The notes: a model not told the origin generated them from the letters alone. A DNA stretch of 54,911 nt from an uncultured Lachnospiraceae bacterium (GCA_910585555.1 CAJUFU010000017.1:1-54911); one strand, 5' to 3'; shown: positions 1 through 8,800, numbered from the stretch's first letter. Translations and numbers: made by a program.

Positions 1-1
1 C

Positions 2-625
2 ATATTTCTACATACACTGTTCTTTGCATCGTCCTTATCTAAATGACATTGGGGAATTTTCCGGTGTATTTATTTCATACCAAATGTCATCTCGGTAGCG
101 GTCATCGCTTATCTGTGGAAATTCATATACAATCCGGATTTCGGTCTTTTGAATAACATGTTAAAGGCCTTTGGTTATCAGGGCCAGATTAATTGGCTGT
201 CACAGCAAAATGCCATATGGTCAGTACTTATTGTATTGATCTGGCACGGATTTGGATGGGGGATGCTGATATATTATACGGGCATTAAAAATATAGATCC
301 TGTTTTGTATGAGGCAGCTTCCATTGATGGCGCCAATTGGTGGACCACATTTTTCAGGGTGACACTTCCCCTGATGAAACCCGTGATACAGATTAATGTG
401 ACGATGGCAGTCATCTCGGCATTAAAACAGATGGAAACCGTATATCTGTTGACCAACGGCGGTCCAAACAACAGTACGCAGTTTGCGGCCAATTATCTAT
501 ACCAGCAGGCTTTCAAGGCATTCAAATATGGATATGGCAATGCAATCGGTGTGGTATTTATTATCATCTGTGTGCTTGCGACAGTGGGACTTAACCGTAT
601 ATTCAGAAGCAAACAGGATGTGTAG
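2..625 (+). CDS. Sugar ABC transporter permease, first subunit (5' partial, in-frame stop)
   Basis: Inner-membrane permease of a carbohydrate ABC importer (MalF/UgpA type, binding-protein-dependent transport family). The frame is open from base 2 except for a TGA at 44-46. Reading through it gives a continuous permease sequence, with ...FIPNV at bases 74-88 and WKFIYNP further on. The EAA loop that docks the ATPase is clear: YEAASIDGA, then FFRVTLPLMKP. The C-terminal membrane segment ends in basic residues (RIFRSKQDV). The gene lacks its N-terminal half because the window begins inside it. A shorter start (TTG at 149) is possible but would drop conserved family sequence. The TGA could be a real nonsense mutation or an error at a contig edge. 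It lies immediately upstream of the partner permease. Confidence 0.8.
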
Positions 626-634
626 GGGGTGATT

Positions 635-1474
635 ATGATGAGAGAAAACAATAAAAGGGCGGCAAAGATTATTTTGTGGATTGTACTGATTTTTGTTGCG
701 ATAATCCAGTTGTTTCCATTAATCTGGCTTGTTGACTTTTCCCTTGGCAGCAGCAATGAGATGTTTACGAACGGATTGCTTATCATTCCACGGAAAATAC
801 GATGGGACAATTATGTGAAGGCGTTTGTGGATGGCAATTTCCTGCATTATCTGAGAAACAGCGTTCTGATCAATACCCTGGCCGTGATTCTGGTGGTGGT
901 GATTTCCATTATGGCGGCCTTTGCCTGTGTGCGTATGAGGTGGAAACTGAGCGGGCTGGTGAGCACGATGCTTGTTATGGGGATGATGATTCCCATTCAT
1001 GCCACCCTTCTGCCTAATTATAAGATTTATAACATGCTGCATTTGACAGACACTATCTGGGCCCTGCTGATTCCTTATGTAGCATTTTCCCTGCCCCAGG
1101 GAATGTTTCTCATGACAGGATTTATCCAGTCTGTTCCCAAAGAGCTGGAGGAAGCGGCAGTGATGGACGGGTGCGGTATATACAGAATTGTATTCCAGAT
1201 AGTCACCCCGCTATTAAAACCGTCCATTGCCACAGTGGCAATTATGACTTTTCTAAATAACTGGAATGAATTTATGATGGCAAGCACCTATTTGAGTACG
1301 CCTGCATGGAAAACCCTGCCCTTTTCTGTGCTGGAGTTTACAGGGGAGTATTCTTCTAATTATGCTGTCCAGTTTGCCGTGATGGCATTGACGGCGGCAC
1401 CTGCGGTCATCGTATATATTATCTTAAACAAACATATCACAAAGGGTGTTGCAATGGGGGCTATAAAAGGATAA
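635..1474 (+). CDS. Sugar ABC transporter permease, second subunit (MalG/UgpE type)
   Basis: Second inner-membrane subunit of the same importer, about 280 residues, the usual size for this family. It has an N-terminal membrane segment (IILWIVLIFVAIIQLFPLIWL) and several more hydrophobic segments. The EAA loop EEAAVMDGC followed by IVTPLLKP contacts the ATPase. The start is ATG 635 or 638; the GGGGG run at 625-629 acts as the Shine-Dalgarno, and the GTG at 629 overlaps it and is unlikely. It follows the first permease by about 10 bp, so the two are co-transcribed. The ATPase is absent, as is common in Clostridia where one shared MsmK-type ATPase serves many importers. Substrate is inferred only from the adjacent GH30 enzyme: probably an oligosaccharide. 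Confidence 0.93.
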   Translation: MMRENNKRAAKIILWIVLIFVAIIQLFPLIWLVDFSLGSSNEMFTNGLLIIPRKIRWDNYVKAFVDGNFLHYLRNSVLINTLAVILVVVISIMAAFACVRMRWKLSGLVSTMLVMGMMIPIHATLLPNYKIYNMLHLTDTIWALLIPYVAFSLPQGMFLMTGFIQSVPKELEEAAVMDGCGIYRIVFQIVTPLLKPSIATVAIMTFLNNWNEFMMASTYLSTPAWKTLPFSVLEFTGEYSSNYAVQFAVMALTAAPAVIVYIILNKHITKGVAMGAIKG

Positions 1475-1515
1475 GATAAATAAAATTTTGCTATGTTATG
1501 GGCGGGGAGGATACT

Positions 1516-3360
1516 ATGAGACAGATAAAGGATTGGATTAAAAAGCTGAGCGTTCGTCAGAAACTGGTTTTTTACAGCTATTTGATCATCACCCCTATTC
1601 TACTGTTGATCAGTATCCTTCTCCTTGTCCATAATTCCCAGACGGCGGTGCAGGTTGAGGAAGACAGATGCATTCAGAATGTGCATAGTATTTCAGACAG
1701 TATCGGTGTGGTGCAGAAAAATATCATGGAAATGGGAACCTACATCAGCATCAATGATGAGATCAGACAGATTTTGACGACGGATGAACCAGAGGAACTG
1801 AATCGGGATGCCAGACTTTGGCTCAATTACGCGCCTATGCAGATAATACAGGATATGGTTGCACTCGATGGACAGATTAAAACAGTTGCTGTTTATCCTG
1901 AAAACGGAATCAATCCCTATCTTAGCTGTGTTGACCGTTCTTCGTATCTAAGCAGTATGGAACAGGTGAGAGAGCAGCAGATTTACCTTCAATCCACGAA
2001 GGAAAAAGGAAAATTTCTCTGGCAGAGAGTAGGCCGCTATCATTCTGATACCTATCAGTTTAACCAGAGCGACAAAATTGTGATGTATCGGGAAATTTAT
2101 GATATGGCAAGGCGTCACAAGCTGGGCTATCTTGTCATTGGTTCCTCGGCAGAGATCTTTGATGAAATATGTCAAAACTCCCTGCGTGACAGGCAGGAAG
2201 CGGTGGTGGTGGTGAGTGGATACGGTGCGGAACTTGTGCGCTGTGGCAATATAGACGACCAGATCATTTCCCAGGCCGCAGCAGAGAAGTTTTCACAGCC
2301 AGTGGGAGAAAAGCTGCCCCCAATAGATAGGTGGGGAAATTATAACATATATCAATGCCAGGAGGAGGAGACGGGGACGATTGTCTATCAAATTGTGCGA
2401 AAGATTGGATGGCGGGATTTGAGTAACACCATCGTTTATGCGCCTTTGGCTTTGCTGATGGGCTTTTTGATTGGTTTGTATCCGGTGCTGTCTGTGGTTT
2501 CCAACCTGGTATCCAAACCTTTATATACACTGCGTGTTGCAATGGAGAATTTCAAGCAGGGGGATTTTAGTCAGAAGGTGGAAGTGATGACCCAGGATGA
2601 AGTGGGTGAAGCATCGGCATGTTTTAATACGATGGTGGATGACATCAGGGAATTGATCGATAAGAATTATGTTTTGGCGCTCAAAGAAAGAGAAAGCGAA
2701 CTGGATATGCTGCAGGCGCAGATCAATCCGCATTTCCTGTATAATACGCTGGATTCCCTATATTGGAAGGCAACAGAATCGGGAAATGATGAAATCGCCG
2801 AAGATATCCTGTCACTTTCGCAGCTGTTCCGCCTTGTCCTAAACAGGGGGGACGGGATTGTCAGGGTGAGGACGGAGGCCCAGCTGTTGGACAGATATCT
2901 GCATATCCAGAAAATGCGGTTTGGCAAACGTTTAAATTATGAGATTCTTCTGGAAGATGCTATTTTGGACGAAGAGATTCCAAAGTTGATTTTGCAGCCC
3001 TTTGTGGAGAATGCCATCGTACATGGATTTGAAAAAGCTGACGGAGAATATGCGTTGTCCATCGTAGGAACAAAGGTGGAGAAATATATGACTTTTCAGA
3101 TTAAGGATACAGGTGTTGGCATGAGCCATGAACAGATGGAGGCAATCTGGGAGAAGGCGGATGCTGGTAAATACGCAAGCCAGCGTATTGGCAGATATGC
3201 AATCAGAAATGTTAAGGAACGGCTGGAACTGATTTATCATGAAAGATATAAACTTTGGATTGAAAGTAAAGTGGGACAGGGAACGACTGTAAATATTTCT
3301 GTTCCATGCGGATTGAAGGAGATTAGACAGTATGAGTATCAAATTATTGATCGCGGATGA
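1516..3360 (+). CDS. Sensor histidine kinase, YesM/LytS type
   Basis: Membrane sensor kinase that phosphorylates the regulator encoded next to it. Order of parts: N-terminal membrane segment (about residues 12-33), an extracellular sensor region of about 260 residues, a second membrane segment (about 300-325), a HAMP linker, a His_kinase domain with INPHFLYNTL where H406 is the phosphoacceptor, and an HATPase domain with the N-box QPFVENAIVHG, the G1 box DTGVGM and a C-terminal GQGTTV. The length of 614 residues is normal for the family. ATG 1516 is preferred because GGGGAGG (1504-1510) sits 5 bases upstream; an in-frame ATG at 1498 has no such site. The 3' end overlaps the regulator by 29 bp. 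Kinases of this family commonly sense extracellular sugars or a ligand-loaded binding protein. Confidence 0.95.
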   Translation: MRQIKDWIKKLSVRQKLVFYSYLIITPILLLISILLLVHNSQTAVQVEEDRCIQNVHSISDSIGVVQKNIMEMGTYISINDEIRQILTTDEPEELNRDARLWLNYAPMQIIQDMVALDGQIKTVAVYPENGINPYLSCVDRSSYLSSMEQVREQQIYLQSTKEKGKFLWQRVGRYHSDTYQFNQSDKIVMYREIYDMARRHKLGYLVIGSSAEIFDEICQNSLRDRQEAVVVVSGYGAELVRCGNIDDQIISQAAAEKFSQPVGEKLPPIDRWGNYNIYQCQEEETGTIVYQIVRKIGWRDLSNTIVYAPLALLMGFLIGLYPVLSVVSNLVSKPLYTLRVAMENFKQGDFSQKVEVMTQDEVGEASACFNTMVDDIRELIDKNYVLALKERESELDMLQAQINPHFLYNTLDSLYWKATESGNDEIAEDILSLSQLFRLVLNRGDGIVRVRTEAQLLDRYLHIQKMRFGKRLNYEILLEDAILDEEIPKLILQPFVENAIVHGFEKADGEYALSIVGTKVEKYMTFQIKDTGVGMSHEQMEAIWEKADAGKYASQRIGRYAIRNVKERLELIYHERYKLWIESKVGQGTTVNISVPCGLKEIRQYEYQIIDRG

Positions 3361-4066
3361 CGAAGACACTGTCCGGAATGGCATCGCAAAATATATACAA
3401 TTACATACAGACCGGTTTGAAAAAATATATCTTGCCGCCAATGGAAGGGAAGCTTTGGATATCATATTCAGAGACAAACCAGACATCATGTTCCTGGATG
3501 TGCAGATGCCTTTGCTGAATGGACTCGAGGTCATGCAGGAGGCGAGACGGGCGGATATTCTGCCGTATACAATGATATTGAGCGCTTATGATGAGTTTAA
3601 ATACTGTCAACAGGCGTTGCGGCTGGGGGCCAGGGAGTATCTTTTAAAGCCTGTGAGATCTTCTGACATATTACAGAGGGTGAACCGGGCGGCGGATGAA
3701 ATGTTTGGTCAATGGGAAGCGGCCAGAACAGAACCTGTGGAAGAGAAGAATCATATGGTGGAACTGGCGATGGAATATATGGAGGAGCATTATTACGAAA
3801 ACATGATGCTGGTGGATGTGGCGCAGCGGGCGGGGATATCGCCGGGATATCTCTCCACACTTTTCCAAAAACAGTTGTCAAAAGGATTTGTGGACTGCCT
3901 CAATGAAATCCGTATAGAACATGCCTGTACTTATTTACAGCAAAACTATCTGAAAACCTACGAGATTGCCTATAAAGTTGGGTTTAAGGATGAGAAATAT
4001 TTCTCCAAAGTATTTAAGAAGATAAAAGGACAGTCACCCTCAGAGTATCGAAAGGCGTATCGATAG
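3332..4066 (+). CDS. Response regulator, receiver plus AraC HTH (compact YesN type)
   Basis: DNA-binding partner of the upstream kinase. Residues 1-120 form a receiver domain: acidic pocket D9-D10-E11, phosphoacceptor D56 in FLDVQMP, conserved S in ILSAYDEF and K in LLKPV. Residues about 145-244 form a two-helix-turn-helix AraC domain (VDVAQRAGISPGYLSTLF, then IAYKVGFKDEKYFSKVFKK). At 244 residues it is about half the size of typical YesN proteins, which carry a long linker domain between these parts. The gene starts inside the kinase gene, so translation is probably coupled. Its expected targets are the permease operon and the GH30 gene downstream, which is inference from position. Confidence 0.94.
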   Translation: MSIKLLIADDEDTVRNGIAKYIQLHTDRFEKIYLAANGREALDIIFRDKPDIMFLDVQMPLLNGLEVMQEARRADILPYTMILSAYDEFKYCQQALRLGAREYLLKPVRSSDILQRVNRAADEMFGQWEAARTEPVEEKNHMVELAMEYMEEHYYENMMLVDVAQRAGISPGYLSTLFQKQLSKGFVDCLNEIRIEHACTYLQQNYLKTYEIAYKVGFKDEKYFSKVFKKIKGQSPSEYRKAYR

Positions 4067-4093
4067 GAAGAAAAAGGAGGCAGAAGTTGGGAT

Positions 4094-5440
4094 ATGAGGA
4101 AAAGGAACATAAGGTATGTTAGCACTCTATATCAGGAACATAAGTTAAAGCGTAAGGAAGAGGCCGCCCAGTTTTGGGCGGATGACGGGGAGGAAAATTG
4201 TCTGTTGAATATCTACCCTTCTGTGAAATATCAGGTGTTTGAAGGGTTTGGCGGCGCTTTGACGGAGTCTGCAGGCTATATCTACAATCAGATGGGTGAA
4301 GCCCAGAAGGAAGAGATGATACGTACATATTTTGGGGCGGAAGAAATGGGATACCGCATGGTACGTATTCCGATTGACAGCTGCGATTTCTCTCTGGGAC
4401 ATTATGAGGCCGTGTCGGACGCAGAAGACAGAACATTTGAGCATTTTCAACTGGAGAGAGTAGAGAAGAATATCCTGCCGTTATTAGAGGACGCACAGAG
4501 GATATATGGCACTGAGCTGGAGATTATGCTCACCCCCTGGAGCCCGCCGGCGTATATGAAGACAAACCGGAACAGGAATCATGGAGGAACGTTAAAACCA
4601 GAGTATAGAAGTATCTGGGCAGACTATATCTGTCGATACATCAGCGAGTACAGAAAGAGGGGATATCTGGTAAAGCGTATCAGTCTGCAGAATGAGCCGA
4701 AGGCAGATCAGACCTGGGATTCCTGTATCTATACGGCACAGCAGGAAAAGGAGTTCTTAAGGGATTATATGTGGCCGGCACTTAAGAAAAACGGGCTTAC
4801 CGATGTGGAAGTCTTTATCTGGGACCACAACAAGGAGCGGGTTTATGAACGCGCTTGTGAAATCATAGACAATACCACCGATCATATGGTGTCGGGCATC
4901 GCGTTTCACTGGTACAGCGGCGATCATTTTGAGGCCCTTGGAATGTTACATGAAAAGTTTCCGGAGAAGAAATTGATCTTGTCGGAAGCCTGTATAGAAT
5001 ACAGTAAATTTGCGAAAGACGATGCTTTAAAAAATGCCCAAAAGTATGCCCATGATATAATCGGCAATATGAAACAGGGCATGAGTGCCTTTTATGACTG
5101 GAATATTGTGCTGGATGCGTCGGGCGGACCGAATCATACAGGAAATTTCTGCGATGCTCCTTTTATGTATGATACGCAGCAAAAAGTACTGGTCAGGCGA
5201 AACACAGCAGACTATCTTTGGCATTTTGCGCATTTTATTAAGCCGGGAGCAGTTCGAATCGGCAGCAGCAGTTATACGGAAGCATTAGAGGCCGCAGCTT
5301 TTTTGAACCCCGATGACCAGATTGTGTGTATTCTTTTAAATCGAACCGGCCGCGACATCAAGGTCAATTTAAGGGTGGAAAATCAGATGGCGGAAATGGT
5401 AGTAAAGGCCTGTGCCATTACCAGTGCGGTCATATACTGA
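4094..5440 (+). CDS. Glycoside hydrolase family 30
   Basis: Retaining glycosidase of the GH30 family (beta-glucosylceramidase, beta-1,6-glucanase and beta-xylosidase activities are known in it). The N-terminal FEGFGGALTESAGY is the family hallmark. The acid/base is E201 in LQNEPKA and the nucleophile is E298 in LILSEACIEY. The aromatic HWYSGDHF segment also fits the (beta/alpha)8 barrel. A short C-terminal beta domain ends the protein, again typical. No signal peptide is visible, so the enzyme probably acts in the cytoplasm on oligosaccharides brought in by the upstream ABC permeases. It follows the regulator by 27 bp with AAGGAGG at 4074-4080. The exact substrate cannot be read from sequence. 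Confidence 0.93.
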   Translation: MRKRNIRYVSTLYQEHKLKRKEEAAQFWADDGEENCLLNIYPSVKYQVFEGFGGALTESAGYIYNQMGEAQKEEMIRTYFGAEEMGYRMVRIPIDSCDFSLGHYEAVSDAEDRTFEHFQLERVEKNILPLLEDAQRIYGTELEIMLTPWSPPAYMKTNRNRNHGGTLKPEYRSIWADYICRYISEYRKRGYLVKRISLQNEPKADQTWDSCIYTAQQEKEFLRDYMWPALKKNGLTDVEVFIWDHNKERVYERACEIIDNTTDHMVSGIAFHWYSGDHFEALGMLHEKFPEKKLILSEACIEYSKFAKDDALKNAQKYAHDIIGNMKQGMSAFYDWNIVLDASGGPNHTGNFCDAPFMYDTQQKVLVRRNTADYLWHFAHFIKPGAVRIGSSSYTEALEAAAFLNPDDQIVCILLNRTGRDIKVNLRVENQMAEMVVKACAITSAVIY

Positions 5441-5487
5441 ATCAAAAAGCGGGTCACAAAAAGTTTTATATATTTTCGGGAAAGAGG

Positions 5488-5516
5488 TTGAAAAATGAAA
5501 TCTTATAGTATACACT
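5488..5516 (+). promoter_or_regulatory. Putative sigma-A promoter of efp
   Basis: TTGAAA at 5488-5493, a 17-base spacer, then TACACT at 5511-5516 (four of six matches to the -10 consensus). It lies about 45 bases before the efp start and in the only sizeable gap between the GH30 gene and efp. An overlapping TATAGT (5504-5509) has poor spacing to this -35. Confidence 0.45.
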
Positions 5517-5560
5517 AGAAAAGAATTATATTTGTGAAAAACTATAGGAGGATTTAGTTT

Positions 5561-6118
5561 ATGATTTCAGCAGGTGATTTCAGAAACGGCATTACCATCG
5601 AATTCGAGGGTAATGTTTATCAGATAGTAGAGTTCCAACATGTGAAACCCGGAAAGGGAGCAGCATTTGTCAGGACCAAGCTTAAGAATATCATCAACGG
5701 CGGCGTGGTAGAGAAGACTTTCAGACCCACTGAGAAATGCCCCCAGGCACGAATTGACAGAAAAGATATGCAGTATTTATACTCAGACGGTGACCTGTTT
5801 AACTTTATGGACACAGAGACTTATGACCAGATTGCACTCAACGGTGACACGGTGGGAGATGCACTCAAGTTTGTGAAAGAAAATGAGATGGTTAAGATTT
5901 GTTCCTATAATGACAATGTGTTCGCCATAGAGCCGCCTCTGTTCGTAGAGCTTCAGATTACGGACACGGAGCCAGGTTTTAAAGGAGATACGGCCACAGG
6001 TGCTACAAAGCCCGCTATCGTGGAGACTGGTGCGAAGGTAATGGTCCCCTTGTTTGTGGAGAATGGAGAGGTTATTAAGATTGACACCAGAACGGGAGAA
6101 TATTTATCTAGAGTATAA
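5561..6118 (+). CDS. efp: Translation elongation factor P
   Basis: Cytoplasmic factor that binds ribosomes stalled at polyproline stretches and promotes peptide bond formation. The 185-residue length, the N-terminal KOW-like domain, the HVKPGKGAAFVR loop and the C-terminal OB domains (AKVMVPLFVENGEVIKIDTRTGEYLSRV) are all standard. The loop lysine is K32, at the tip that reaches the P-site tRNA. No modification enzyme such as EpmA is in the window. TATAGGAGG gives a strong ribosome binding site, and the gene has its own promoter and a strong terminator, so it looks monocistronic. Confidence 0.98.
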   Translation: MISAGDFRNGITIEFEGNVYQIVEFQHVKPGKGAAFVRTKLKNIINGGVVEKTFRPTEKCPQARIDRKDMQYLYSDGDLFNFMDTETYDQIALNGDTVGDALKFVKENEMVKICSYNDNVFAIEPPLFVELQITDTEPGFKGDTATGATKPAIVETGAKVMVPLFVENGEVIKIDTRTGEYLSRV

Positions 6119-6148
6119 GGGATATTATATGTCATAATACAGGCCTAT

Positions 6149-6184
6149 AAGACAATGTGAGCGAAAGTTTACGTTGTCTTTTTT
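6149..6184 (+). terminator. Intrinsic terminator after efp
   Basis: AAGACAA (6149-6155) pairs with TTGTCTT (6174-6180). The stem extends inward with GT/AC and wobble pairs to about 13 pairs, followed by a run of six T residues (6179-6184). It is 30 bp after the efp stop. Confidence 0.85.
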
Positions 6185-6255
6185 GTGTGGCTTTTGCTTT
6201 TGCAAGAAGAGAACCTGTTGACCACTTTGCGCGGAGAGAATGGGAAAGAGGAAAA

Positions 6256-7068
6256 ATGAATTTTGATGCATTTGTAGAAAAAATTGTGGATTTAGTGCGT
6301 AGAAATATGGGAAAGGCTTATGAAATCAGAGTGACAAAAGTGACGAAGAATAATGATGTCGAACTCACTGGCATTGTGGTTGCAGCAAAGGCAGATAAGA
6401 TTTCCCCCACTGTTTATTTGGAAGGGTTATACGAGGAGTATCTGGAAGGAACAGTCATAGAGACGCTGGCGGATAAGATTGTGGATGTCTGTAAGGGACA
6501 TATGCAGGATGTCAAGCTGGATATGGACTTTTTTCGAGATTTTACACAAGTAAAAGATAAGATTTTTTACAAGCTGATTAATTTTGATAAAAACCGCAAA
6601 CTTTTGGAAGAGGTGCCGTATTTTAGGTGGCATGATCTGGCCGGTGTTTTTTATTATGCAATGGAAGAGGAGATATTGGGCAGAGCTTCCATCACAATCC
6701 ACTGCCAGCATATGACCATGTGGGGACAGGATGTGGATAGTCTCTATCGGACGGCCAAGCAGAATATGAAGGAGGGTATGCCGGAGCTTTTGATTTCCAT
6801 GCCGGAACTCTTTTCCCAAATGACAGGGATTGTGGTACACAGGAATGAAGAAGTGCCGATGTATGTGCTCACAAATCAGGAGAAGCTATACGGTGCGGCA
6901 GCGCTGTTGTACTCCGAACAATTAAAAAATCTGGCGGAGCAGATGGACTGTGATCTGTTGATTCTGCCAAGTTCCATCCATGAAGTACTGCTGATTCCGG
7001 ACGATCACCAAAAAGGGTATGATTTCTATATGAAGATGGTAGACGAGGTCAACAGAACCCAAGTGTAG
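6256..7068 (+). CDS. DUF5688 family protein, function unknown
   Basis: A 270-residue protein that matches my memory of the DUF5688 family common in Lachnospiraceae. It begins with MNFDAFVEKIVDLVRRNMG and contains the typical YLEGLYEEYLEG segment, a central charged region, and a C-terminal half with LYGAAALLYSEQL and DLLILPSSIHEVLLIP. No signal peptide or membrane segment is visible, so it should be cytoplasmic. ATG 6256 is chosen because AAAGAGG (6245-6251) sits just upstream; the open frame extends further upstream to 6157 but runs through the efp terminator. The family often occurs in many paralogous copies per genome. The role is unknown. Confidence 0.8.
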   Translation: MNFDAFVEKIVDLVRRNMGKAYEIRVTKVTKNNDVELTGIVVAAKADKISPTVYLEGLYEEYLEGTVIETLADKIVDVCKGHMQDVKLDMDFFRDFTQVKDKIFYKLINFDKNRKLLEEVPYFRWHDLAGVFYYAMEEEILGRASITIHCQHMTMWGQDVDSLYRTAKQNMKEGMPELLISMPELFSQMTGIVVHRNEEVPMYVLTNQEKLYGAAALLYSEQLKNLAEQMDCDLLILPSSIHEVLLIPDDHQKGYDFYMKMVDEVNRTQV

Positions 7069-7155
7069 CCGGAGGAAGTGCTCTCCTATAAACTTTACCG
7101 GTACAGCAAAAATAAGGCGGAAGTAGAGGAAATTTTTTCTTAAGGATTTGAAGAC

Positions 7156-7184
7156 TGGACAAAGGTGCTCACTTGTGGTATGAT
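7156..7184 (+). promoter_or_regulatory. Promoter of tRNA-Arg
   Basis: TGGACA (7156-7161), a 17-base spacer and TATGAT (7179-7184): each hexamer matches consensus at five of six positions. The predicted start of transcription is about 38 bases before the mature tRNA. The stretch 7069-7440 (372 bases) between coding genes holds this promoter, the tRNA and two hairpins and nothing else that I can see. Confidence 0.75.
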
Positions 7185-7228
7185 ACTAACGATGTAACAA
7201 ATTTGTAACATTTGCTGCATCAGAGTGA

Positions 7229-7300
7229 GCACCCGTAGTCTAATGGATAAAACGTAGGCCTCCGACGCCTTTGATGCAGGTTCGAGTCCTGTCGGGTGCA
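7229..7300 (+). tRNA. tRNA-Arg (anticodon CCG)
   Basis: A 72-base cloverleaf. The acceptor arm GCACCCG pairs with CGGGTGC, followed by discriminator A at 7300. The T arm is GCAGG-TTCGAGT-CCTGT. The anticodon arm has loop CTCCGAC with anticodon CCG at 7262-7264, reading CGG codons. CCA is not encoded. By my folding there are two non-pairs: C-A in the D stem and T-T at the outer pair of the anticodon stem. Confidence 0.95.
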
Positions 7301-7309
7301 CTGAACAAA

Positions 7310-7355
7310 GCGTATTTTCGGGCAAAAGCTACCTGAAAATACGCCGGCTTCTTTT
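7310..7355 (+). terminator. Probable terminator after tRNA-Arg
   Basis: GCGTATTTTC (7310-7319) pairs perfectly with GAAAATACGC (7335-7344). The T-rich stretch TTCTTTT follows about six bases later, so the hairpin is strong but the U tract is displaced. Confidence 0.55.
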
Positions 7356-7396
7356 CAGATTGAGGGGAATCGGAACATAAGAAGAATGATTTTTGG

Positions 7397-7416
7397 ATTG
7401 AGACTTGCGTCTCAAT
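7397..7416 (+). other. Perfect 8-bp hairpin before the SH3b gene
   Basis: ATTGAGAC (7397-7404), loop TTGC, GTCTCAAT (7409-7416), followed by TTGTGTTT. It lies 24 bases before the start codon at 7441. It could be a second weak terminator for the tRNA transcript or a leader hairpin of the SH3b gene. Confidence 0.5.
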
Positions 7417-7440
7417 TTGTGTTTAGAAAGGTTGTTGTGG

Positions 7441-8754
7441 ATGAATACATCAAATAATACGGTACAGGATTTGCTGAAAGCAAAGTTTGAGGCTGTCAAG
7501 GACTGGCTGATTCGGTATTCTAAGATTGTGATGCCTGTGGTACTGGCGGTTTGTATAGTGATTACGGTAGTGACGGCGATTAGTGCCAATAAGAGAAAAG
7601 TAGAGCAGGAAGAAACGGCTGTGTCGGCTGAGGACATGGATGCGGCGGGGACGATGATCACGGTTCCGCAGGTTCCCCTTGAGCAGGATGCCGTACCGGG
7701 AATGAATGAGTTCATACAGACTTACTACAATGCGATGGCAGAAGGGGATACGGATACCTTGTCTAAGATTGTAGAATACATGGATGCCACAGAATTGATC
7801 AGGGCAGTGGAGATGAGTAAATATATCGAATCCTATCCCACCCTGGAAGTCTACACGAAGAAGGGGCCGAGGGAAGGCACGTATCTTACTTATGTGTATA
7901 CAGAGATGAAGTTCTACGATTATGAAAGACCGGTTCCCGGAATGAAAGTACTTTATGTCTGTACAGATGGAAACGGCGATTTCTATATCAATGAGGATGG
8001 CGAAGAGGACGAAAACGAACTGCATTACATGCGGGAACTGAATCTCCAGGATGATGCCATAGATCTGAATAACAGAGCTGCCGTTGCCTATAATGATATG
8101 GTGGACGAGGATGTTGAGCTGGCAACCTTTCTCTTAGAATTAAATGAAGAGATTGATAAGAATGTAGGCGAGGCGCTTGCGCGGGCTGAAGGCAGCGATC
8201 AGGGCGAAGAAGGAGAGGGGACAGAGGACACGCCTGAGGAGGGCGGAGAGACTGGGGCACAGACAGAAGCGCCGTCTATGGTAGTTACCAAAGTGAAGGC
8301 AATCGATGTGGTCAACATCAGAACTTCCGACAGCGAGACAGCGGATAAGGTTGGAAAAGCCGCTGTTGGAGATGAGTTCACACTTCTGGAAGAGAAGGGC
8401 AACGGCTGGAGTAAGGTAGAGTACGACGGCGGTGAGGCCTTTATCAAGAGCGAGTTTTTAGAAGCCTCTGAGACAGAGGTGGCATCAGCGGACGGCGAGG
8501 AAGAAAGCGAGCCGGAGAACGAGCCTGAACCGGAGGAAGATAACAGCAGTAATACGCCTGCGGCGTCTGCCACTAGTACGGTGACGGTGAAGGAGAATGT
8601 AAGAATCCGCAGCCGTGCCAGTGAAACGTCTGACAAATTGGCTACCGCGTATACCGGTGAGAAGCTGAATGTCATCATGAAGCAGGCGGACGGCTGGACA
8701 AAGATTGATTACAATGGAAGGACTGCTTACGTTAAGTCTGAGTTCGTAGAGTAA
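7441..8754 (+). CDS. Membrane-anchored protein with two bacterial SH3 domains
   Basis: A 437-residue protein with a single membrane segment near the N-terminus (residues about 22-44, IVMPVVLAVCIVITVVTAIS) and the rest probably outside the cell. Residues about 70-230 form an uncharacterised globular domain with an NTF2-like look (MNEFIQTYYNAMAEGDTDTL). Two SH3b domains follow, at about 280-343 and 374-437. Each has the pattern V-N/R-IR-S...K...G-D/E...GW-KV-Y-G--A-I/VKSEF. They are joined by very acidic Glu-rich linkers. SH3b domains usually bind peptidoglycan, so a cell-wall sensing or scaffolding role is likely but unproven. ATG 7441 is chosen over upstream in-frame codons because AGAAAGG precedes it and the upstream sequence is the hairpin. 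Confidence 0.85.
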   Translation: MNTSNNTVQDLLKAKFEAVKDWLIRYSKIVMPVVLAVCIVITVVTAISANKRKVEQEETAVSAEDMDAAGTMITVPQVPLEQDAVPGMNEFIQTYYNAMAEGDTDTLSKIVEYMDATELIRAVEMSKYIESYPTLEVYTKKGPREGTYLTYVYTEMKFYDYERPVPGMKVLYVCTDGNGDFYINEDGEEDENELHYMRELNLQDDAIDLNNRAAVAYNDMVDEDVELATFLLELNEEIDKNVGEALARAEGSDQGEEGEGTEDTPEEGGETGAQTEAPSMVVTKVKAIDVVNIRTSDSETADKVGKAAVGDEFTLLEEKGNGWSKVEYDGGEAFIKSEFLEASETEVASADGEEESEPENEPEPEEDNSSNTPAASATSTVTVKENVRIRSRASETSDKLATAYTGEKLNVIMKQADGWTKIDYNGRTAYVKSEFVE

Positions 8755-8800
8755 ACGATAGTATAACAGAGCGATTAAATAGGAATAATCGGGCAAAGCT

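Noticed and set aside
2932..3534. Long antisense open frame (200 residues) over the kinase/regulator junction
   Set aside because: It lies opposite two clear genes, has no ribosome site or family likeness, and a low-complexity hydrophobic composition.
7078..7143. Short GTG-started frame after the DUF5688 gene
   Set aside because: The possible ribosome site GGAGGAA abuts the start codon without spacing, and the 21-residue product has no recognisable feature.
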